Shown here: positions 1 to 7,738 of the stretch, one piece after another | Position numbering within the stretch: the first letter of the stretch is position 1 | How the letters are laid out: the number at the start of each line of letters is the position of its first letter | Assembly (NCBI RefSeq): GCF_029690045.1 | Contig: NZ_CP121464.1 | Span: 3,162,001 to 3,226,000, forward strand | DNA length: 64,000 bases | Reading direction: 5' to 3' | Source: Janthinobacterium rivuli | GTDB lineage: Bacteria > Pseudomonadota > Gammaproteobacteria > Burkholderiales > Burkholderiaceae_D | Translations under genes and position numbers: made by a program | The notes under the pieces: generated by a model | The model's input: the letters and a program-made list of their open reading frames with translations, nothing else | Databases searched by the model: none | What the model was told of the DNA's origin: nothing

Positions 1-1312
1 CGGCGCGATCGGATTGCATGTCGTTTACTCCCACGGAGGTGCCAATGCCTTGTGCGCCGCCCACCGAGATCACGGCATGTTCAACATTAAAAGTGGCTTG
101 CGGCGTCAATATTTTTTGGACCACCCAACTGGCACGCGCCATTGCCAGCGCCTGATTCGAGCCATAGATGCCCATCGGTTGCGGCTTGAGCTGGCGCTTG
201 TCGACCCGTCCGATGACTTCCCATCCACCAACCTGTATCTTGTCGTACCGTACCAGCGCATTGCGGACACACTCTACGGTACTGTGCGCATCAAGCAAAT
301 GCCCTCCATCGGGAAACGGACCTACCGTCACGACTTTTCGTATGAACGTATAGTACGGACGTGGATTATCGACCGTATTTTCAACCTTGGTGAGCTTGAC
401 TTGAATTTCCCCGACCAAGTTGTCCAGCGCGAACAGCGTGGTATCAAACTTGATTTTTCCTCCCAATCCCAAGATTGAACCGCTAACGAACATTATTCCA
501 CCGACAATTTTCTGACGCCACGTTTTCCCTAATAAAAAAAGCGCCGCGCCCAGCATCGCGAAAGTGGCAGCCAGCGCAATGAAGAGTGTCATCCGTAAGC
601 CGTCAGCGACATTGCCATCTGTTGTTGGCGTGCTTGTTATCTGTTTTTGTGATTGAATGATTTCGTTGGCGACAATACTGGGGGAAGTGGATGCGGGGAT
701 CATCATCGAGATGATGAACATGATAGTAAAGAAAAGCATGGCCCATAGATAATTGTTTATCGCCCGGCTTGCCACCGTAAGATTATCAAGTTTTATTTGA
801 TTGATTTGATGTAGCGAGGAAATGTAAAATAATACTTCATTTTTTTCATTCAAAAAGCTGTTTATTTTATTCTGCGGATAAATTGTTTCGCCGTTCTGGT
901 AAGTAAAGAATGCTTTCGCAGTCAATCCTCTAATTATTGCGCGCAGCGCCGCAATCCATTGGAGAAGCAAGTAGACACAAGCAAAGATGAAAAAAAATCT
1001 CGTCATTGGCAGGTCGAGATGCGCTTTGCCAATGAAGAAAAAAACACATCCTGCTACGAAAAGAAAAGCTAATATTGCAATATGGAGAATGACGTCCAAA
1101 TTAATTTTATGGCTTTGTTTTTCTTTTTCCCCTTGGACTGATTTTACATTGCGATTCCACGAATCAGAAAAAAAATCGTAGTGCTTGTATGAGTTGGAGA
1201 GTTTTTCAACCTCCTTTTCGAATATGTCATTTTCCTCTTTTTGACGGCGTAGATATTTTTTTTCAAGGGAAGGCCATAGAAAGTCTGCCAGGAGGCGGGA
1301 AAGGGTAGCCAT
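1..1312 (-). CDS. Multi-pass membrane protein with OmpA-like C-terminal region (partial, runs off the left edge)
   Basis: An open frame of 437 codons runs without a stop from the ATG at 1312 to the window edge, so the C-terminus is missing. The protein has a charged, Lys/Glu-rich N-terminus (about residues 15-70). Five hydrophobic segments follow at about 75-95, 104-122, 179-196, 231-251 and 258-275. The last ~110 visible residues resemble an OmpA/MotB peptidoglycan-binding fold: a GWEVIGRVD strand, then YGSNQALAMARA and SDRA, as in the family's GHTD...NQxLSxxRA pattern. That assignment rests on the pattern alone. Base composition is much poorer in GC than the rest of the window, which suggests transfer. 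The start overlaps the stop of a possible small upstream frame (TGATG), so translation may be coupled. Function unknown; anchoring the membrane to the cell wall is a guess. Confidence 0.7.
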   Translation of the reverse strand, partial: MATLSRLLADFLWPSLEKKYLRRQKEENDIFEKEVEKLSNSYKHYDFFSDSWNRNVKSVQGEKEKQSHKINLDVILHIAILAFLFVAGCVFFFIGKAHLDLPMTRFFFIFACVYLLLQWIAALRAIIRGLTAKAFFTYQNGETIYPQNKINSFLNEKNEVLFYISSLHQINQIKLDNLTVASRAINNYLWAMLFFTIMFIISMMIPASTSPSIVANEIIQSQKQITSTPTTDGNVADGLRMTLFIALAATFAMLGAALFLLGKTWRQKIVGGIMFVSGSILGLGGKIKFDTTLFALDNLVGEIQVKLTKVENTVDNPRPYYTFIRKVVTVGPFPDGGHLLDAHSTVECVRNALVRYDKIQVGGWEVIGRVDKRQLKPQPMGIYGSNQALAMARASWVVQKILTPQATFNVEHAVISVGGAQGIGTSVGVNDMQSDRA

Positions 1313-1452
1313 CAGGATCGTTGCGCAAACGCGCCAGTGTTGCTTGCGATTCGCGGCTTGTCAGCCCATTGGTCTTCAGCAAGCATTCCAGAAGTAAAAC
1401 TGTGAACGGCGCGCAAGTGGTATGTGTCTTTCATCTTTGGTCCTGTCGGCAT
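1312..1452 (-). CDS. Possible 46-aa leader protein coupled to the downstream membrane gene
   Basis: A short frame (46 aa from the ATG at 1452, or 40 aa from the ATG at 1434) ends in a TGA that overlaps the next gene's ATG by one base (TGATG). An AGGA element sits six bases before the 1434 ATG. The peptide is polar, has no signal peptide or membrane segment, and I do not recognise it. The coupling geometry and Shine-Dalgarno are the only support. A competing frame on the same strand also looks protein-like, so this may be chance. Confidence 0.25.
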   Translation of the reverse strand: MPTGPKMKDTYHLRAVHSFTSGMLAEDQWADKPRIASNTGAFAQRS

Positions 1453-1559
1453 GCTGGTGAATCAGCTTTAGTATCGCGGAGTACGTTCGACCTTTACCTC
1501 CCTATCCGGGTATTCTTATACGAAGGCATAGTCAGCTTGATCGCCCACATAGTCCGGAT

Positions 1560-1988
1560 TTATTCATTTATTGTCAACATATTTCCGTATGAAAACAAAA
1601 TTTCGGATTGGACCATGTTTATCATCAAATGGTTTTGAATGCCGTATCTGAAAAATGCTGATTGCGAAGAGACAGCGGCAAGGCGAATACCGCATGGCAT
1701 GCATGCTGGGGACGTGGCGGAGTGCCTGGCATCCATCGAATACGTGTCGTTCAGGTCCACCACCACGTTTGCATACGGCACGAACTTGCTCTTGGCGAAG
1801 GCAAAACGGGCGCTGCTGTTATAACCGATGCGGTTCTTGTCCCATCGCGTCAGGCGTCCGCCCAGGGTGAATGGGCCGGACAGTGTCACGTCGGTGCTGC
1901 TCTCTGGTCGCGTTGGCCAATATGGCGGTTCGGATATCCAGCCATGGCCCAGCGCGTGTTCAGGAGACGGCTGCCAGCGGCATTTCAA
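1560..1988 (-). pseudogene. Remnant of an outer-membrane beta-barrel (autotransporter-like) protein
   Basis: The frame encodes 142 aa without a signal peptide. The middle part (about residues 37-80) reads like barrel strands: GPFTLGGRLTRWDKNR, then FVPYANVVVDLND, which resembles the penultimate strands of autotransporter or porin barrels. Downstream of about residue 85 the sequence loses that character, GC content drops, and no aromatic C-terminus is present. The N-terminal ~35 residues also look non-native. I read this as a decayed internal fragment next to the low-GC segment. The family assignment is weak. Confidence 0.3.
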
Positions 1989-2092
1989 ATTGGCGTGCCA
2001 GAATGTGAATATGGCAGCTTCGTTGGCAGGGTCATCATGGTCTTTCCGCTATACTTGCCCCCCGATATTGCCGCCCTTAGCCGAAAACCACC

Positions 2093-3079
2093 ATGGACTT
2101 GAGTACCCACGCCGCCGTCGTCAATTGCGAAGCCTATCGCGACGGCAAGAAGATCGCGCATTTCGACATCGACAAGGTGGGCGACTTTCTCGGCGACCCC
2201 GATTGCTTCGTCTGGATCGGCATGGCCAGTCCCGATGCCACGGCCATGCAGGCGCTGCAATCGGCGTTTGGCTTGCACGAACTGGCCGTCGAGGATGCGC
2301 AGGGCGCGCACGAGAGGCCCAAGCTGGAAGAGTATGGCGACACCCTGTTCATGGTGGTGCACACGGCCACGCTGGACGGCGAGGCCATCGTCTACGGCGA
2401 AACCCACGTCTTTCTCGGCCCCCGCTTCATCATCACGGTGCGCCACGGCCCCTCGGCCGGCTATGCGAAGTTGCGCGAACGCAAAGAAAGCGTGCCCGAG
2501 AAACTGGCCAGCGGCCCTGGTTACGTGCTGTATTCCATCATCGACTTCATCGTCGACCAGTACCAGCCCTGCATCGACCATTTGCAGGCGAAGTTTCAGC
2601 ACTATGAATTGCAGCTGTTCAAGCCCAGTTTGAGCGAGGACAAGCTACAGGATTTTTACCAGCTTAAGACGGAACTGCTCAAGCTCGACGCGGCCGTCAA
2701 CCCGCTGCACGACATCTGCACCCAGCTGATCCGCTTCCATGGCGACATCGTGCCCAAGGAAAACCGCATCTATTACCGCGACATTCTCGACCACGTCAAA
2801 CGGGTCACGCATACGGCTGGTCAGATGCGCGAGCTGGTCAATTCAGCCATGCAGGTGGCGCTGGGGCAAATTTCGATCCGCCAGAACGAGGTCGTCAAGC
2901 GCCTGGCCGCCTGGGCCGCCATCCTGGCCGTGCCCACCATGGTATTCAGCCTGTACGGCATGAACTTCGAATTCATGCCGGAACTGAAGTGGCGCGGCAG
3001 CTATCCGGCCGTGATCGTCGTCATCATCGCCGGCTGCTACTGGCTGCACCGGCGCCTGAAGCGCGAGGGGTGGCTGTAG
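2093..3079 (+). CDS. corA: CorA-family divalent metal (Mg2+/Co2+) transporter
   Basis: The 328-aa protein carries the CorA signature GMN at residues 289-291 in the context YGMNFEFMPEL, at the end of the first of two C-terminal membrane segments. A second segment follows (about 300-320) before a basic tail. The long N-terminal cytoplasmic domain (about 1-260) matches the CorA funnel domain. The family forms homopentamers in the inner membrane that conduct Mg2+ with the GMN loop as selectivity filter. The ATG at 2093 begins MDLSTHAAVVNCEAY, a typical start, and the length matches the family. It stands alone, with a degenerate hydrolase gene converging at its 3' end. Substrate (Mg2+, Co2+ or Zn2+) cannot be told from sequence. 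Confidence 0.93.
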   Translation: MDLSTHAAVVNCEAYRDGKKIAHFDIDKVGDFLGDPDCFVWIGMASPDATAMQALQSAFGLHELAVEDAQGAHERPKLEEYGDTLFMVVHTATLDGEAIVYGETHVFLGPRFIITVRHGPSAGYAKLRERKESVPEKLASGPGYVLYSIIDFIVDQYQPCIDHLQAKFQHYELQLFKPSLSEDKLQDFYQLKTELLKLDAAVNPLHDICTQLIRFHGDIVPKENRIYYRDILDHVKRVTHTAGQMRELVNSAMQVALGQISIRQNEVVKRLAAWAAILAVPTMVFSLYGMNFEFMPELKWRGSYPAVIVVIIAGCYWLHRRLKREGWL

Positions 3080-3088
3080 CCGGCAGGT

Positions 3089-3487
3089 TTAGCCGCTTGC
3101 CACCTCGCTTGCCGCCTCCAGTATCAGCGCCGCCACTTCGATGGGGCGCGAGGCCAGCGACGCGTGGCTGGCGTTCAGGGTGATGACTTTCCTGGCGCTC
3201 AGGCGCGCCGCCATGCGGTCGGCAGTGGACACCTGGTACCAGCTGGGTTTGTGCTTCCAGGCCGGGTCGCTGACGGTGTCGCCAAAGGTGCTGGCCAGCG
3301 GTGCTTTCTGCACCACGCCCAGCACGGCGCCTTCTTCCGCGTCGAGATCCTGGCAAAAGCTGTCATGGTAGTGCTCGGGTTTGACCCACACATGGCGGCT
3401 GCCGGCGAACAGGGTCAGCTCGTTGCCGGCGCCGGTGCGAAGCGGTTTGCCCGATTGGCCATAGCCGCGGTGCGTGATGGCCAGCAC
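3089..3487 (-). pseudogene. Truncated alpha/beta hydrolase (RutD/EstC-like), catalytic Ser lost
   Basis: The frame (GTG start, 132 aa) keeps the C-terminal half of an alpha/beta hydrolase. It has a cap-to-core segment (PLASTFGDTVSDPAWKHKPSWY), the strand preceding the acidic residue (TADRM) and the His region (NASHASLASRP). The N-terminal ~25 codons (RHRVLAITHRGYGQSGKP, entering in frame from upstream) look like the beta4 region of a different, epoxide-hydrolase-like member. The G-x-S-x-G nucleophile elbow that should lie between them is absent. It therefore appears to be a deletion fusion of two hydrolase remnants. It lies only 10 bp past the stop of the universal stress gene. Activity is not expected. 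Confidence 0.7.
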
Positions 3488-3497
3488 GCGGTGGCGG

Positions 3498-4343
3498 CTA
3501 GTGCGACACCAGCACCGGCAAGGTCATCTCCTGCAGCACCGTGCGCGTGACGCCGCCCAGCAGCGCTTCGCGCAGGCGCATGTGGCCGTAGCAGCCCATC
3601 ACGACCAGGTCGCAGTGTCGCTGGGCGGCCATGGACAGCAGGGCCGCGCCCACGTCCTGGCCCGGCGGCGTGTCGTGCTGCAGCACCTCGACGTTGACGC
3701 CATGGCGCGCCAGGTACAGGGCCAGGTCGGCGCCCGGCTGCTCGCCATGCGCGGCCGGCTGGGCGTGCGAATTGACGACGGCCAGCGTTACCTGCCGCGC
3801 CCCCTGCAGCAGCGGCAGCGCATCGGTGATGGCGCGCAGCGCTTCTGCGCTGCCGTTCCAGGCCAGCAGCGGATGCTGCGCGATGCCCGCCGGCGCGGCG
3901 GACGGCGCGTACGGCACCATCAGCACGGGCCGGCCGCAGTGGAGCATCAGGTATTCGGCCGTGCCGGCGATGACGCGCGACGGCGTATCCTGCGCATCGG
4001 TCTGGCCGAGGATCAGCAAGTCGCAATAGCGCGCCTGCAGCAGCAGCGCGCCTTGCGCGTCGTCGTCGACGAAGCGCGTCTCGTAACTGCCCAGGCCTTC
4101 CTCGCGGGCGATGCGCTCGAAGTCGTGCAAGGCCTCGCTGGCCTGGGTGCGCAGCGCCTGCATCTGCGCCGGCGCGAACTGCAGCGCGTTGACGCCGCCG
4201 CCATACGCGTAGCGCGAGATGCCGCTCATGGCCGAGCCGATCAGGTGGGCGCCGTCGGTGACGGCCAGGCGCACGGCCAGGCGGATGCGCTGGGCGCAGT
4301 GGCGCGAATTGTCGACGTGGACCAGCAGGGTGGTGTAGGGCAT
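3498..4343 (-). CDS. Universal stress protein, tandem UspA domains
   Basis: The 281-aa protein contains two Usp domains (about 1-150 and 155-281). The first opens with the usual TTLLVHVDNS strand. The second ends in a G-2x-G-9x-G-S/T-type nucleotide loop (GCYGHMRLREALLGGVTRT, about residues 250-268), which suggests ATP binding by the C-terminal domain. Tandem Usps of this kind act in survival under starvation or oxygen limitation. It lies 57 bp downstream of the PHA synthase gene on the same strand, with an 11-bp tandem repeat between them, so the two are probably co-transcribed from the FNR-type promoter upstream of phaC. Its exact ligand and role are unknown. Confidence 0.88.
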   Translation of the reverse strand: MPYTTLLVHVDNSRHCAQRIRLAVRLAVTDGAHLIGSAMSGISRYAYGGGVNALQFAPAQMQALRTQASEALHDFERIAREEGLGSYETRFVDDDAQGALLLQARYCDLLILGQTDAQDTPSRVIAGTAEYLMLHCGRPVLMVPYAPSAAPAGIAQHPLLAWNGSAEALRAITDALPLLQGARQVTLAVVNSHAQPAAHGEQPGADLALYLARHGVNVEVLQHDTPPGQDVGAALLSMAAQRHCDLVVMGCYGHMRLREALLGGVTRTVLQEMTLPVLVSH

Positions 4344-4357
4344 GGCGTTTTCCTCGG

Positions 4358-4401
4358 TTGTCGCTAGATTGTCGCTAGATTGTCGCTCGGTTGTCGGTGA
4401 T
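4358..4401. repeat. Four copies of an 11-bp tandem repeat between phaC and usp
   Basis: The unit TTGTCGCTAGA occurs perfectly twice (4358-4368 and 4369-4379). A variant ending CTCGG follows at 4380-4390 and a further degenerate copy at 4391-4401, which runs into the phaC stop codon. It fills most of the phaC-usp gap. It looks like slippage-generated microsatellite sequence. Confidence 0.85.
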
Positions 4402-6203
4402 CAGGTTTGCAGCACGTAGCGGCCCGGCGCATCGCCCAGGTCGGGCCCCATCGCCGGCGGCGCCACTTGCGCGCTCGCGCGTTCTTCCAGCCAGGCTTGC
4501 CAGGCGGGCCACCACGAACCGTCATGCTGCGGCACGTCGCGCTGCCAGCTGTCCGCATCGATGTAGGGCGCATCGTGGCGGTGCGTGGCCAGCTGGTAGC
4601 TGCGGCGCGGCTGGCCCGGCGGCGAGACCACGCCAGCATTGTGGCCGCCCGAGGTCAGCAAAAAGGTGACGTCGGTGTCGGTCAGCAGCTGCAGTTTATA
4701 CACGGAGCGCCATGGCGCCACGTGGTCCGTCAGGGTGCCGACGGCAAAGATGGGCGCATCGATGTCGGGCAGGGCGATGTGGCGGCCGGCCGTGCGGTAG
4801 CGGCCTTCGGCCAGGTCGTTGTGCAGGAACAGGCGGCGCAGGTATTCCGAATGCATGCGGCAGGGCATGCGCGTGGCGTCGCCGTTCCAGGCCATCAGGT
4901 CGCTGTCCTGCTCGTCTTGTCCCAGCAGGTAGTGGCGCAGCTGGCGCGACCAGATCAGATCGTTCGAGCGCAGCAGCTGGAAGGCGCCCGCCATCTGCTT
5001 CGTGTCGAGGTAACCCTGCTTCCACATGGCCGCTTCCAGGAAGCTGACCTGGCTCTCGTCGATGAACAGCGACAGTTCGCCCGGCTCCTTGAAGTCCACC
5101 TGCGACGCCAGCATGGTGAGGCTGGCCAGGCGCGCATCGCCATCGCGCGCCATGGTCGCGGCGGCGATCGCCAGCAGGGTGCCGCCCAGGCAGTAGCCGA
5201 CAGCGTGCACCTGCGGCGCGCCCGCGATGCTGGCAACGGCGTCAAGCGCGTCCATCACGCCCAGCTGGCGGTAGTCTTCCAGCGACAGCTCGCGGTCTTC
5301 TTCCGTCGGGTTTTTCCAGGAAATCATGAACACCGTGTGGCCCTGGTCCACCAGGTAGCGCACCAGCGAATTGTGCGGCGACAGGTCGAGAATATAGAAC
5401 TTCATGATCCACGCCGGCACGAACAGCAGCGGCGTCGCGTGCACCGTCGCCGTCGTGGGCGCGTACTGTATCAATTCGATCAGGTCGTTGCGGTAGACCA
5501 CCTTGCCCGGCGTGACGGCCACGTTCTGGCCTGCCTGGTAACGGCGCGTGTCGGGCGCATACGGCCCCATGGCGGCGCGCTGCCAGTCGGCGGCCGCATG
5601 CGCTGCGCCGCGCGCCAGGCTGGCGCAGCCGCTTTCCAGGGCCGATTGCTGCACCACGGGATTGGTCGGCACGAAGTTCGACGGCGCCAGCATGTCGAGC
5701 CACTGGCGCACGGTGAACGTGACGACATCCTCGTGGTGCGGCGAGACGCCGCGCACGCCCGTGGTGGCGCGGTGCCACCACTGCTGCTGCAGCAAAAAGC
5801 CCTGGTAGACGAGGTTGTACGGCCAGCGCCGCCAGGCCGGGTCGTCGAAGCGCCGGTCCTGCGGCAGCGGCGCGATGCACGGTTTGGCGTCGCCGCCGGT
5901 CAGGGCCGATTGCATGGCGTACTGTTGCCAGCGGCCGATCTTCTTCCAGGCTTCCTGTAGCAGGGCTTGCTGCTTCGATGGCGCCAGCGCCAGGTGGCCG
6001 AGCCAGTCGGCATACGCGTTGCCCAGCGCGGCCGGCGAAATGCCGCCCGTGAACTTGCCCAGCCAGGCGTTCAGCAGCAGATCCAGGGTGGCGCCTTCCG
6101 GCGCGCTTTCCGGATAGCCGGGCGCCGGCACGCCTTGCCAGGCGCTGCCCAGGCGCTCATGTTCCACGTTGTGCTGCGCGTCGCTCGGCTGCGTCTTGCT
6201 CAT
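4401..6203 (-). CDS. phaC: Poly(3-hydroxyalkanoate) synthase, PhaC family
   Basis: This 600-aa protein polymerises hydroxyacyl-CoA into storage polyester at the granule surface. The PhaC lipase-like box is GYCLGG with the nucleophile Cys at residue 338. The remaining triad is seen in the TDHVAPW region (Asp) and SGGHNAG (His) near the C-terminus. The family's N-terminal domain precedes it (NPVVQQS and GKVVYRNDLIELIQY). The length fits class I synthases. The ATG at 6203 begins MSKTQPSDAQHN. No phaA, phaB or phaR lies nearby, so this may be a secondary synthase. It heads a two-gene unit with a universal stress protein, and a near-consensus FNR box with a well-placed -10 element precedes it, which suggests induction when oxygen is low. 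Confidence 0.92.
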   Translation of the reverse strand: MSKTQPSDAQHNVEHERLGSAWQGVPAPGYPESAPEGATLDLLLNAWLGKFTGGISPAALGNAYADWLGHLALAPSKQQALLQEAWKKIGRWQQYAMQSALTGGDAKPCIAPLPQDRRFDDPAWRRWPYNLVYQGFLLQQQWWHRATTGVRGVSPHHEDVVTFTVRQWLDMLAPSNFVPTNPVVQQSALESGCASLARGAAHAAADWQRAAMGPYAPDTRRYQAGQNVAVTPGKVVYRNDLIELIQYAPTTATVHATPLLFVPAWIMKFYILDLSPHNSLVRYLVDQGHTVFMISWKNPTEEDRELSLEDYRQLGVMDALDAVASIAGAPQVHAVGYCLGGTLLAIAAATMARDGDARLASLTMLASQVDFKEPGELSLFIDESQVSFLEAAMWKQGYLDTKQMAGAFQLLRSNDLIWSRQLRHYLLGQDEQDSDLMAWNGDATRMPCRMHSEYLRRLFLHNDLAEGRYRTAGRHIALPDIDAPIFAVGTLTDHVAPWRSVYKLQLLTDTDVTFLLTSGGHNAGVVSPPGQPRRSYQLATHRHDAPYIDADSWQRDVPQHDGSWWPAWQAWLEERASAQVAPPAMGPDLGDAPGRYVLQT

Positions 6204-6227
6204 CCGGTGCTCCCGTCATTTTTTTAC

Positions 6228-6269
6228 AGGATAGCAAGAGCTTGTTCAAAAAATTATGATCTACATCAA
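6228..6269 (-). promoter_or_regulatory. FNR/Anr-type class II promoter of phaC-usp
   Basis: On the minus strand TTGATGTAGATCAT (6269-6256) matches the FNR consensus TTGAT-N4-ATCAA at 9 of 10 positions. A TATCCT -10 hexamer lies at 6233-6228. If the start site is near 6221, the box centre falls at -41.5, the class II spacing. The box ends 53 bp upstream of the phaC ATG. Seen directly in the sequence; the regulator is inferred. Confidence 0.7.
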
Positions 6270-6474
6270 GTTTGACCGGATGCGTGCCCATGTGGCTTGC
6301 CGCCTGATGGCAAGTGCGACTAAAAAAGATTTAATCGAATATCGTAATTTCATTGTTTTTCGTGATGAAATAAAGAAAAGCGATTTATTCGTGAATTTAT
6401 TTATTGTATTTGGTAAATTTATGTAGCAAAATGCAGTGAGGCAAGACCGGTCACTATGGATGGAGGAGATGGAC

Positions 6475-6714
6475 ATGCATACGAAAATGTCGGCAAGCGG
6501 CAACGAAGAGGCGGCCAGAGGCTATTTACGCGGGGCAGCCGGGGGCGTGCGTCGTTCTTCCGCGCGGCGCCTGAAGGCAATCGGCTACCTGGCCCTGTTG
6601 CTGGCCGTGGTGCCGGCTGCGGCCTGCATCGCCACGGGGCGCGCCGGCGTGCCGGTGCTGTTTACCACCATGTGCGGCGTGGTGTCGTGCGCGGCCGGCG
6701 GCCATGCACTCTAG
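6475..6714 (+). CDS. Small hypothetical protein with one membrane segment
   Basis: A 79-aa frame starts at the ATG at 6475, preceded by a strong GGAGGAG ribosome site at 6462-6468. The N-terminal third is polar. A hydrophobic stretch (about residues 36-54, IGYLALLLAVVPAAACIA) is followed by a Cys-containing tail. The stop overlaps the converging LysR gene's stop. Family not recognised; it could be a small inner-membrane protein. Confidence 0.4.
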   Translation: MHTKMSASGNEEAARGYLRGAAGGVRRSSARRLKAIGYLALLLAVVPAAACIATGRAGVPVLFTTMCGVVSCAAGGHAL

Positions 6715-7613
6715 CGCGCGGCCTGCGCTTCCTCGCAGATCCATGCCATGAAGGCCTGCACGGCGGGGCGCGTGGCCGCGTCGGGCCGCGTCACCAGATA
6801 GTAGGCAAAGCGCGCGGGCCAGGGCAAGTCCAGCACTTGCACCAGGCGCCCGGCGGCGATCTCCTCCTGCGCGTACAGCTGCGGCACCAGGGCCAGGCCC
6901 TGGCCCGCCTCGGCCGCGCGTATCAACAGAAAATCATCTTCGAAGGCCGAGCCGCGCAGCGCCCGCGCCGCATCCTCGCTGTCGTCCGGCGCGCCGTGCG
7001 CGGCCAGCCACAGGGTCCAGTCGGCGCGGTCCGTATCGTGCAGCAGCGGGTAGCGCAGGCAATCGGCCGGCGTGGCGATGGACGGCTGGCCCGCCATCAG
7101 GGCTGGGCTGGCGACGGGTACCAGCACGGGCGCCATCAAGCGTGTCACCTGCAAGCCCGGATAGTCGCCCAGGCCGTGGCGCAAGGCCACGTCGACCCGG
7201 TCGCGGCGCAGGTCGACGAGGGCCGATGTCGCTTCCACGCGTACCTCGATTTGCGGATGGCGCTGGTTGAAGCGGCCCAGCCTCGGCACCAGCCACGCGG
7301 CGGCAAACGTGGCGACCGTGCTGACGGTCAGCGTCTGGCGCGCGCCCATGTCTTCCAGCGCCTGGCTGGCGCCGGCGATCTGCGCGAAGGCGCCCAGCAG
7401 GGCGGGGTGGACCCTGGCGCCCGCCTCGGTCAGGCGCAGGCCCTGGCGTTCGCGCGTAAACAGGGGCATGCCGACCCGATCTTCGAGCAGGCGGATTTGC
7501 TGGCTGACGGCGCCCGACGTCACGTGCAGCGCCTCGGCGGCCGCCTTGATGCTGCCGCGCTGGCCCACTTCGACAAAGGCGCGCAACGCCTGGAGTGGTA
7601 AAGGATGTTTCAT
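6711..7613 (-). CDS. LysR-family transcriptional regulator (GcvA-like)
   Basis: The protein is 300 aa from the ATG at 7613. An N-terminal winged HTH spans about residues 4-62 (LQALRAFVEVGQRGSIKAAAE, then VTSGAVSQQIRLLEDRVGMPLF). A LysR substrate-binding domain follows at about 85-290. It is divergent from a glutathione S-transferase gene 125 bp away. A perfect 13-bp inverted repeat spans the gap, with one arm touching this gene's own start codon, so autorepression and control of gst are likely. The effector is unknown. An upstream in-frame start (7640) is less likely because it would lie inside the repeat arm. Confidence 0.88.
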   Translation of the reverse strand: MKHPLPLQALRAFVEVGQRGSIKAAAEALHVTSGAVSQQIRLLEDRVGMPLFTRERQGLRLTEAGARVHPALLGAFAQIAGASQALEDMGARQTLTVSTVATFAAAWLVPRLGRFNQRHPQIEVRVEATSALVDLRRDRVDVALRHGLGDYPGLQVTRLMAPVLVPVASPALMAGQPSIATPADCLRYPLLHDTDRADWTLWLAAHGAPDDSEDAARALRGSAFEDDFLLIRAAEAGQGLALVPQLYAQEEIAAGRLVQVLDLPWPARFAYYLVTRPDAATRPAVQAFMAWICEEAQAAR

Positions 7614-7727
7614 TGATATAGTTTTTCTATAGCCAGACACTAAAAATCATCGTTTCCATTCTTTGAGGATAACAACGAGGATGGCGGTGTTTACAAGGCT
7701 GATTGTACTTCAGTAAAACTATATCAA
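7613..7727. promoter_or_regulatory. Perfect 13-bp inverted repeat in the LysR/gst intergenic region
   Basis: TTGATATAGTTTT (7613-7625) and its exact reverse complement AAAACTATATCAA (7715-7727) face each other across 89 bp. One arm abuts the LysR start and the other ends 11 bp before the gst ATG. The placement suggests paired binding sites for the LysR-type protein with DNA looping, repressing both genes. The binding protein is inferred. Confidence 0.65.
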
Positions 7728-7738
7728 CAGGACACTCC

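Noticed and set aside
987..1181. 64-codon plus-strand frame, and one at 14-478
   Set aside because: Both lie antisense to the continuous 437-codon membrane-protein frame and lack family features.
1321..1638. 105-codon plus-strand frame in the low-GC region
   Set aside because: No ribosome site or domain; a hydrophobic tail alone is not enough in AT-rich DNA.
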